Shown here in pieces: positions 11,600 to 21,900 of a stretch of DNA of 64,000 nucleotides. Numbering within the stretch: position 1 is the first letter of the stretch; each line of letters starts with the position of its first letter. The notes below the pieces were generated by a model that saw only the letters and a program-made list of their open reading frames with translations, was not told the origin of the DNA and did no database searches. The DNA lies in assembly GCA_033675265.1 (NCBI GenBank), contig JAUJYZ010001362.1:172787-236786 (forward strand). Reading direction: 5' to 3'. The stretch is from Actinostola sp. cb2023 (Eukaryota; Cnidaria; Anthozoa; Actiniaria; Actinostolidae). The position numbers and the translations under genes are program-made.

Positions 11600-13370
11600 G
11601 GTTACGCGTGACTTGACCAAAAAAAGGAGCGTGAATCGTGAAATTCATAAAAATTGACTTGATGCCAAATTTATGTTTCAACGTGATCGTCCCTTTTGAC
11701 CGACTGTGATTCGTGATTTACCGCTGTTTCTGTAAAAACGTGAACGTTTAGGATCTAAACATTTTCACGCGTGAAATTCCAAAATTTTGGCTAGCGTTCG
11801 TGATTCGTGAATTTCGTCCTTTTTTGATCCGCGACTGTGATTTACAAAAAAATACCGCTGTTAAGCGTGATCATGACCCCCCTTTTGCTACACTGATTCG
11901 TGAACAAGAATTCAGGCATCTAAACTGATTTCCACCTCTTGAAAGCGTGCACAGCGTAAATAGCCAAAAAATTTCTGATCATAGATTTTGTTTTGATTCG
12001 ATAAATTCACAAAAATGTGAAATCAACGATACAACAAATTTTAAAAATCCAGTATTACGCGTGAATTTATGATCAAGTTCATCACTTGATGTCTAGAAAG
12101 AAAAATCTCTCAGCGCGATGAAGCATTCAACAGAATTTATATACAAACAATATTACGACACAAACTTTTTCCCCAGTTTCATGATATAGTCACGTCAAAG
12201 CTGGTGTGACTATTGACCCCCCTTTTTGCTACACTGATTCAACAGACACAAGAATTCAGGCATTTTATTATACTGATAGATCCACCTCTTGAAAGAGTGC
12301 AACAGGCGCGTAAATAGCATAAATCAACTTCTGATCATAGATTTTGTTTTGCGGTATTAAGACATACAAAAATTCACAAAAATGTGAAATCAAAAAACGT
12401 TGAAAACTGACAATTCTACTGAAAATGCATTAAAAACCTCATTGTGGGCCTCGTTATTTAAATAAAAAGTAAATATACAGCGAAAAGGAAAAGCGTTGTT
12501 TCTGATGGAAATGAAAAATAAAAGTTCATTATTATTTATATGTCTTTAAAGAAGACTATACCACACAAACAAAATAGTTTCTCAGCGCGAATATATATCT
12601 AGAATTATCAACGTTTATAGAAAACCTGTCATTCATATTTTTATGATTAGTAGCCACAGAAAATTATTGTTTCTGTGTAAATTTCCGTTCAACCATATTC
12701 TTTACAGATTGACACAGGCAGCCCAACTTATATTAGATTTGTTTCAAAGATCTGGCGTTTAAATCATCCTGTTATCAATCTTTTTATAATATTATCAGTT
12801 CGTTGTTTTATAACTGTAAAATCGACTCTGATAAGCTTTTGATGGTAGAATAGTCAGCAGCGCGCGCATAAAAATATCTTTGACACCCAGATAACAGCTA
12901 TTTAGAAAAAAATATCATAAACTATTCAAACTGAATACAGTTGCAGAAAGAGTGAATAGGAGAAAGATGTCTTTTTTTTTTAACCATATCCTGTTTCTCT
13001 TTCATTGTGGGCCTCGTTATTTTGAAATAAAAAGTAAATATACAGCGATTTGTTCGCCATATGGAGCTAGTATATTGTTTTCTGATGGAATACACAAAAA
13101 AATTTGCTCAAATTAGCCTATTAGTGTAAATTATTACAAATACCAACGATACTTTGTTGACATTCAACAATAGAAAACATTTTTAATTGCACGGGTTAAT
13201 CTCTGGATTGAGGCTAAGCCTGAGCGAAACGCGTGTCCATTTCAGCCGTGGGAGCACAGCAAAATGCATTTCGGTCTTGGAATACACTATTTAGAAGCGT
13301 ACTAGAGAAAGGAGGACACGGTTATCAACGTTTATTGAAATACCTGTATATTATCCTTCTTTTTTACTGA
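11600..13370. other. AT-rich intergenic DNA with local duplications
   Basis: No gene is seen. The segment around 11870-12000 (cccccttttgctacactgat, then cttgaaag and ctgatcatagattttgtttt) recurs in altered form at 12205-12350. A second pair shares attgtgggcctcgttattt at about 12437 and 13005. The copies are heavily diverged, as in unconstrained tandem duplication. Confidence 0.5.
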
Positions 13371-13379
13371 TGAGTAGCT

Positions 13380-14640
13380 TTTCCCATCCCAAGCACGTTA
13401 TTTCTTCTCTTTTTGTGGAATCATCCAATCTCGTTTTCCCGGGATATGATTGAATGGACTTCAAGAACGATACATATAGAAACCAAGACAAAGTTCTTTG
13501 AGTTCTTCATTACCCAAGATATGGCGTTAAAATCATAGTGTATTGAGATATCAAGAGGTTGAGCAATAATTCCGTTTATGATTCTGGATCATTCATTGCA
13601 CTGTTTATGAAAAGCATTTAACTGTATAAAATCGACTACAGCTTATATGATGCTCGTGACGAATCGTAGAATAGCGACCAATTTGAAAGATAACATTGCA
13701 CTGACTCGACCTATGTTGACGTGGAAACACAAAAGCGTTTTCACATGAATGAGAGGTTGGTCATGTATAGTTATTCCATAGAATCGGATATAAAGTACGA
13801 GCAATAGAAAGGCTTCGAATCCACTCTGAACAAGAACGCGGTCAAAGCCCAAATGAATATCGTACGATATAACGTCTATTCACGTGAAAAAAATCATTTA
13901 CTACATACAGTTTCAGTGAATACATTCATTTATTATCGCCCAAAATCGTTGCTGTTATATAAAGACTGTCTCACTTTTTTTTTTAATAATATTAATCACT
14001 ACCAATCTAATCTCTCTTATTATTATTATTTATTATTATTATTTTTATTATTACTGAGATACGTGAATACTTTTAATCTTTCAACCACTGCACGCCCCCC
14101 ACTGCACAAGTTAATATTCTAAATGTACAATGTACTGAATCCTTTATAGACGTCACAATCATCATCAGAATCATCATCGTCTTATATAGATACAGCACAT
14201 TTTTCACCTCCAGATAGGACGCTTTGGCCTTCTCCATATTTCGAGATAGAGCCTATCAGTTTAGACACAAACAAGCTGTACGTCACCTTAGAATAGTCAG
14301 CAAAACACGTCATTGAACCAACAACCAACAAGAACAACTGATCCTACAACAACAACAAAAATCACAACAATAACAACAATGCAACAAACAACTAGCTTAC
14401 TAATACAGTTTCTCAAATTCAGTGACGTTAGGTCTTTTTTATTCACACAATAACAACAACGAGAATAACAACAACAAAAAAGTGTTGTAACAACTCAACA
14501 AACAGAAACCATTTTTTAATTGCACAGTATAGAATACAGATTCTCTTTCAATTAATTTAGGCTAAAAAAAAAAGAGCTACACAAGCTACGCAAAAAAACT
14601 TTTGATGCATCTCATCCAATCAATTATTGTCTAAACGGCA
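13380..14640 (-). pseudogene. Decayed tandem duplicate of the mitoguardin 3' exons
   Basis: This block parallels 14800-15960 with an offset of about 1.4-1.5 kb. Shared anchors include cccgggatatgattgaatgg, tgcactgtttatgaaaagca, ttattatcgccca and cctccagataggacgctttg. The copy of the exon ALTTAIWGVLKAKASYLE near 14195-14245 has lost its central part. The copy of the last exon near 13440-13620 is scrambled and has no open frame. It is read as a dead partial duplication. Confidence 0.65.
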
Positions 14641-14789
14641 AAACGTACTTTTTTGCGAAAACGCCTCCATTACAGTAAAGTATTTGACTACTGACCAACC
14701 TTCTCTCTGGTTTCAATTCCACACGCTTCCTTATTCCTTCTCTCTTTTAATTTCCATTTCTCTCTTTTTCCTTTCTTCTTCATTTGCTT

Positions 14790-15451
14790 TTCCCATCCCA
14801 TTGCACGTTATTTTCTTTTTCTTTTCTCTTCTTTTTCCCCCTCTCGTTTTCCCGGGATATGATTGAATGGACTTCAAGAACGATACAGTACCTTAAAGAA
14901 TTCACAAAGTTCTTTGAGTTCTTCATCTGTCCCCAAGAACCCCCAGGTAAGCAGTGGCATAGTGTATTGAGATATCACATAGAAATGAGCCATAAATCCG
15001 TACTGATTCTGGATAAAAATAACATTGCACTGTTTATGAAAAGCATTTCAAGGTAGCAGTATATCTCTGGGTCTACAGCTTAATGATGAATGTAATACAC
15101 CGAATCGAAATATGGCGACCAATTTGAATAACTATTGTTCTGGACTGACCAACCTCGTGTTCACGTGGAAACACAAAAGCGTTTTCACATGAATGAGAGG
15201 TTGGTCAGTCAGGAACAATAGTTATTCAAATTGGTCGCCATATTTCGATTCGGTGTATAACGAGAAGATAAATCATATCCGGATCGAATAAATAGAAAAA
15301 TGATTTATCTCCTCGTTATTATTCATTATTTCAAAGTAGCAGTAAACTACATTCATTTATTATCGCCCAATGCATCGTGTGTTATATAAAGACTGCAATA
15401 ACTGAATGTATTCATAATATTGAATCACTGAATACCAATCTAATCTCACTT

Positions 15452-15486
<35 letters not shown>

Positions 15487-15960
15487 GTATTAGTACTGAG
15501 ATACGTGAATACTTCAAACTACATTTCACCACTGCACGCCCCCCACTGCACAAGTTAATATTCTAAATGTACAATGTACTGAATCTTATTTATAGACGTC
15601 ACAATCATCATCACAATCATCATCATCATCACAACAATGCAATTATATAATTACAGCACATTCAATATTTCTCACCTCCAGATAGGACGCTTTGGCCTTC
15701 AATACTCCCCATATAGCCGTAGTAAGAGCCTAATGAAAGACAGTCACATTAACTCTACACAGTTCATCAAAAAGAGAACTCTGCAAACAAGTCTACACAA
15801 TACAGTCATTTTCGTTTAAGTAGGAAACCTACGGTATCCTGACACTCAATGTCTTACAACAACCTTTCTGAACCAACCAAAAAGCGTGCAGATGCATCAC
15901 ATCCAGTCAAGCTCTTTCAATACACGTGCGAAAACGCCTCCATTAACCACAGTAAAAAAA
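14790..15960. repeat. Second copy of the 3'-end duplication, functional side
   Basis: This is the intact partner of the 13380-14640 block and carries the last two recognisable mitoguardin exons. It also holds a foldback at 15097-15257: acaccgaatcgaaatatggc with gaccaatttgaataactatt is mirrored after a short loop containing cacaaaagcgttttcac. An (ATT)n run lies at about 15450-15487. Confidence 0.6.
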
Positions 15961-18900
15961 AGAAAGTTTGTCAGCATCTCATCCAAAAGCTCTTTCAATA
16001 AAAAAAGCGCACAATGATGACACGTTCAAATGGTGGTAAAAACACACCCACACTTACAGTTTCTTTGATGCTTGCTGACAGCCAACGATTTTGAATCGCC
16101 ATAGCTACAGAGTAAGGGGGAGTGGCTAGGTCGTCAAAGGCATTAAATCAACGAAAATCAACATTTTTGCACATGAAACAGGGTCATGGTTCAGAGGCCC
16201 AGAAATGCTGAATAAAACACCCCAACGGTGGCACACCCCCACCCTAAATTATGGTGAGTACCCCCTCTCACACAAGTGGGTATGTGGCAGTACTTACTTT
16301 CATTCAATTATAGAGGAGGATATAAGGGTAAAATCTACCGCTATCTGCCATAAACGTGCAGTTATCAGGCTGACGAGAATGTGAGCTGAAAATAAACCAT
16401 TCTACATGTATTCGTTAGAGGTTATGTACAATTGCACATCACCAATGAAATACAGTTGTTATGGCCTCCTTCAGAGTATAGACTGAAGGTAATTCTGCAG
16501 TAAATACACAACATATATTTCTTTTTAAAAATAATGCTTCCTGTGGTAGAGCCTCAGAAGAACCTCCCTGTGGTTGGCCTAAAATACCATAATGGGCTTC
16601 CCTTTTAGAGCCTGCCTGGAAAATAGTTGGGCTTCCTTTCAGAAGCAAAAAGAAGCTATAGTTGGGCTTCCTGTGGTAGAGCCTCAGAAGAAATAGTTGG
16701 GCTTCCTTGGCCTCAGAAGAAGTTCCTGTCTCAGAGAAATAGTTGGGCTTCCTGTGGTAGAGCCTCAGAAGAAATAGTTTTCTACCCATACTAGAGCTGT
16801 GGATATGTATTACCCTTCGTCCTATCAGAGCCTCCTCTATAGTTGGGCTTCCAGTGGTCTGGCTTTCACAATACTCAAGCTTCTCATCAAATGCAGCCTC
16901 GAAATTAGTTGGGCTTCCTGCAATAGAACAATGAAAGAAATAGTTGGGCAAAATGGTAGAGTTAAATGAAATACTTTACTATGTGCAAGCAACCACCTGG
17001 GGGAGGGGGCTTCCTGTGGGAGGTCAGGAGTGTGGGTATGGCCACCCAACAGGTTTTCATTCCTTCAGCAGAAAAAACAGGGTAAACATTCGGCCATTTC
17101 CACTGACATAGGGGAGGTAAGTTTGTCATTAGTTTCATGATTAAATCAGGGTACGAAAATCAACATTTTTGCACTGAAACAGGGTCATGGTTCAGAGGCC
17201 CAGGCGGCACACACCCCAACGGCGGCACACACCCCCACCCTAAATTATGGTGAGTACCCCCTCTCCCCAAGTGTACATGTATGTGGCAGTACTTACTTTG
17301 CCCGTTGATTCAATTATAGAGGAATAGTTGGGCTACCGCTATCTGCCATAAAGTGCTCAGGCGACGAATATGTGAGCTTCCTGTGGTAGAGCCTCAGAAG
17401 AATAAAAGAGATTCTACATGTATTCGTTAGAGGTTATGTTATCTGCACATCACCAATGAAATACAGTATGTTGCATTGGTAAAGCCTCAGAGTAAATGAA
17501 GTTGGGCTTCCTCTGGTAGAGCCTCTGCAGTAAATAGTTGGGCTTCCTGTGGTAGAGCTAGACCATAGATATAGTTGGGCTTCTGAGCATGTTGTAGAGC
17601 CTCAGAAGAAAAAAAGCCTCAGAGAAATAGTTGGGCTTCCTGTGGTAGAGCCTCAGAAGAAATAGTTGGGCTTCCTGTGGTAGAGCCTCAGAAGAAATAA
17701 TTGGGCTTCCTGTGGTAGAGCCTCAGAAGAAATAGTTGGGCTTCCTGTGGTAGAGCCTCAGGAGAAATAGTTGGGCTTCCTGTGGTAGAGCCTCAGAAGA
17801 AATAGTTGGGCTTCCTGTGGTAGAGCCTCAGAAGAAATAGTTGGGCTTCCTGTGGTAGAGCCTCAGGAGAAATAGTTGGGCTTCCTGTGGTAGAGCCTCA
17901 GTAGAGCCTCAGAAAAATAGCCTCAGAAGAAATAGTTGGGCTTCCTGTGGTAGAGCCTCAGGAGAAATAGTTGGGCTTCCTGTGGTAGAGCCTCAGAAGA
18001 AATAGTTGGGCTTCCTGTGGTAGAGCCTCAGGAGAAATAGTTGGGCTTCCTGTGGTAGAGCCTCAGTGGTCCAGATAGACACATCACCTTGTTGTGTACC
18101 TTTGCAGTAATATGCAGAAACAGACAGCAGACCCATGACTTACCTCTGAAGCCTCTCTGATGCAGACAACTTTGGCCAGAAATTCCATGTCACTTTTACA
18201 GCCAACAATGTCAGTCCTGTAACAACAAGAAACATAATCAGCCAAAAGGAGGATGGATTTATAAGACTTATAACCACCGTCCGGTAGGCTCAGTTGGTTG
18301 AGTACTGGTCTATTGTGTGGGAGGTTGGTTTGAATTCTGGCTGGACCATTACTCAGGGTCTTAAAATAACAGAGGAGAAGGTGCTGCCTTTGTAATTGAC
18401 TTATTTTGATTGGATGAAAATGATTAATTCTTCCAGGTCCTGGATCATTATGACGTTCTTCTGGTCTCATATTTCACTTTGCAGTTCTAGTGACCCACTT
18501 GATCATGGTTGTTCATACCATAGTCTTTCTTTTAAGTTTGTTTGATAATTTTTGATATGGCCCTTGTTTTCCCACCCCCACACCCTTATGGTGGGCTTGC
18601 CGGTGGGCTGAGAAGTTTAAGATGGGACTTGTTGTTGTCCCGCGATCCTACCCGCGTGTTTGGTCATTACACTTCTCATTGTGCAACTACAAATAGTTAG
18701 ACCTTCGCATGGCTCGGATGACCATGTAAAATAGCAGCCACATTACATTGAACTGGAGGGACATAAAAAGAACCCACATCACTGTTCGACTAAGAGTAGG
18801 GCGCAAAGTTTCTGGCGTGTGTGGCCTGATGTACTATGCATGCAGGACCCCTCTGGATACCAGCCTAACTGCTGAATGGGCTACACTGTATAAGTAAAGT

Positions 18901-21900
18901 CTACCTATACATAAGATAAAATAAATACAATTGTATACATGTACCTCATCTTACGGCACTCAACTTCATATCTCGCATAATGCTCCAGTCCACGGACATA
19001 GAAATCGAGGTGACTATATAGTGCATTGGTAATGGAAGATATTAGAATCATACGTAAATAATGAAATAAACAGCAGCAGTAGCAACAACAACTCTAACCA
19101 TCACTACCACTGCTACAACAACAACAACAGCAGTAGCAGCAACAACAACTGTAACCAACACCACAACCACTACAACAACAACAACAGCAGTTACTGTAGC
19201 AGCAACAACAACTGTAACCAACACCACAACTGCTACAACACACAGCAGCAGCAGCAACAACAACTGTAACCAACACCACAACCACTACAACAACAACAAC
19301 AACAACAGTAGCAGCAACAACAACTCTAACCAACACCACAACTGCTACAACAACAGCAGGAGCAGCAACAACAACTGTAACCAACACCACAACCACTACA
19401 ACAACAACAACAGCAGTAGCAGCAACCACTCTAACCAACACCACAACCACTACAACAACAACAACAGTAGCAGCAACAACAACAGTAACCAACACCACAA
19501 CCACTACAACAACAACAACAACAGTAGCAGCAACAACAACTGTAACCAACACCACAACCATGCCACTACAACAACAACAACAACAGTAGCAGCAACAACA
19601 ACTCTAACCAATACTGCAACAGCACACAACAACAACAACAACAACAACAACAACAGTAACAACAACAGTAACAATAGCTAGCTGGAACAGCAACCATAAC
19701 TATGACAGTGATGGTTGGTAGTGGAGATGATGATGATGATGATGATGTAAAATAAGACAAGTACATGTATACCTGTATTGATCAGCAGCTTTCAGAATCG
19801 TTTGTCTAAACATCTTCAATTGTGAGGAATCACTAATAAATCTCTCCTCAATGAGATCATCAAACTAGATAAAGAACAGGCAAACAAACCTTATCATTTC
19901 CATTCTGACTGCTAGTGTATATTAACAACAGTGTTAATTCTAGACATTGTAGCTAAAGCACTCAGACAAGCATGCCAGGAAGACCAAAATGTAGCATAGG
20001 TAATTAATGTTCATTGTTCGTTTGTTTTCTGCTAAAAGAAGGTACTACAGTACATGTATATTTATGCTCACATGAATCATTACCAATGAACATTATTAGT
20101 GTTAGCAGAGTCCCAATTGTTGCCAGTGATAAAAGGTACATTATATAACTCTTTTTACATTGTTACTAGTATTTAACAATGCTACCCATACTAAATTTTT
20201 AGTTAGCTGACTAGTTAGCTGATATCTTAGTATAGTCTATACAGGTTAATTCTAGTCAGCTTGCACCTAATTATAAGGATCTATTATTTTTGTATATTTT
20301 ATTGTAATGTATCCTAGTGGTGCTGACTAGCTTAGTATAGTCTATACAGGTTAATTCTAGTCAGCTTGCACCTAATTATAAGGATCTATTATTTTTGTAT
20401 ATTTTATTGTAATGTATCCTAGTGGTGCTGACTAGCTTAGTATAGTCTATACAGGTTAATTCTAGTCAGCTTGCACCTAATTATAAGGATCTATTATTTT
20501 TGTATATTTTATTGTAATGTATCCTAGTGGTGCTGACTAGCTTAGTATAGTCTATACAGGTTAATTCTAGTCAGCTTGCACCTAATTATAAGGATCTATT
20601 ATTTTTGTATATTTTATTGTAATGTATCCTAGTGGTGCTGACTAGCTTAGTATAGTCTATACAGGTTAATTCTAGTCAGCTCGCACCTAATACTCCAGTT
20701 TCAAGTTGTTTACGCACCTTGACAAAAGACGCATTTGCTCAGCCTTAGCCTCAATTCAGCGTAAATTATTCACAAATACCAACGAGAATGTGAAAAATGT
20801 TGACATAGGACAATAGAATCATTTTTTAATTCCACGGGTTTATTCTCTGGATTGAGGCTAAGGCTGAGCAAATGCGTCTTTTGTCAAAAAGTATGTAGCA
20901 GTGTCTAAACAACTCGAAACTGGAGTATTATAAGGATATATTATTTTTGTATATTTTATTGTAATGTATCCTAGTGGTGCCAAATAAAAATTGTCATTGT
21001 CATTGTTACATCAGCTTGAGTGCTGTCAGTGACATTTAGTTAATTGAAACAGCTACATGTGTATTTCAATAGATTATTCGTACTCTACAAATCCCAAATT
21101 ACCTCAAGTGCAGCAGTTTCTGAAGCAGAAAGAAATGAATCACTGTCCGAATCAGAATCCTCTGGGTTCCTCTCATCTAGTTGCACAATGCTTTCCTGAA
21201 CGATTGTCTCTCCATTTTGCAGCCAAGCTAGTATATTTCTTGGTAGGACAGCATAGTTGTTACTGTCAGCTAAGCCATGCCTGATGATTGCCATGCGTAA
21301 CTGTTGAGAGCATCTAAGTATTGCTTGTAAGGTCATCTCTTCTTGGCTAGTTCCATCCCTGTTTAACACATTGTCTTGTTCATTGTGCTCCAAAAGATGC
21401 TTTGTGGCTTGATACCAGTGTTCCATGGCAAACTTGAATTCCTCAACTCCTATCATGGTGCAAAGCAAAGATGTCATACACTGTACAGTGTAGCTTGCCA
21501 GGTCAGAAGTTGTTGATCACCAATAAGCATTAATATTGGTTGAAATGAAACTATACCTTGACTGAGGCATTCATGGACACTCTGAGGTGACTCAGATGGT
21601 CCTGTCAAATTTGCATCTGATGATTTTCCATCTAAATTGATAAATATAACTCCAAATTATCTCATGATAATTAGACTGGACATTGGCATGTCCAGCTACC
21701 TGGTATTACAGTACCTGGTATTACAGTACCTGGTATTACAGTACCTGGTATTACAGTACCTGGTATTACAGTACCTGGTATTACAGTACCTGGTATTACG
21801 GTACCTGGTATTACGGTGCCTGGTATTACGGTACCTGGTATTACAGTACCTGGTATTACAGTACCTGGTATTACAGTACCTGGTATTACGGTACCTGGTA

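Noticed and set aside
14627..15056. Plus-strand ORFs over 14.6-15.06 kb, including KEFTKFFEFFICPQEPPG
   Set aside because: They are antisense to the last mitoguardin exon (15008-14874), which matches the family on the minus strand.
19048..19766. Valine-rich ORFs
   Set aside because: Translations of the CAA/CAG repeat in a mitoguardin intron.
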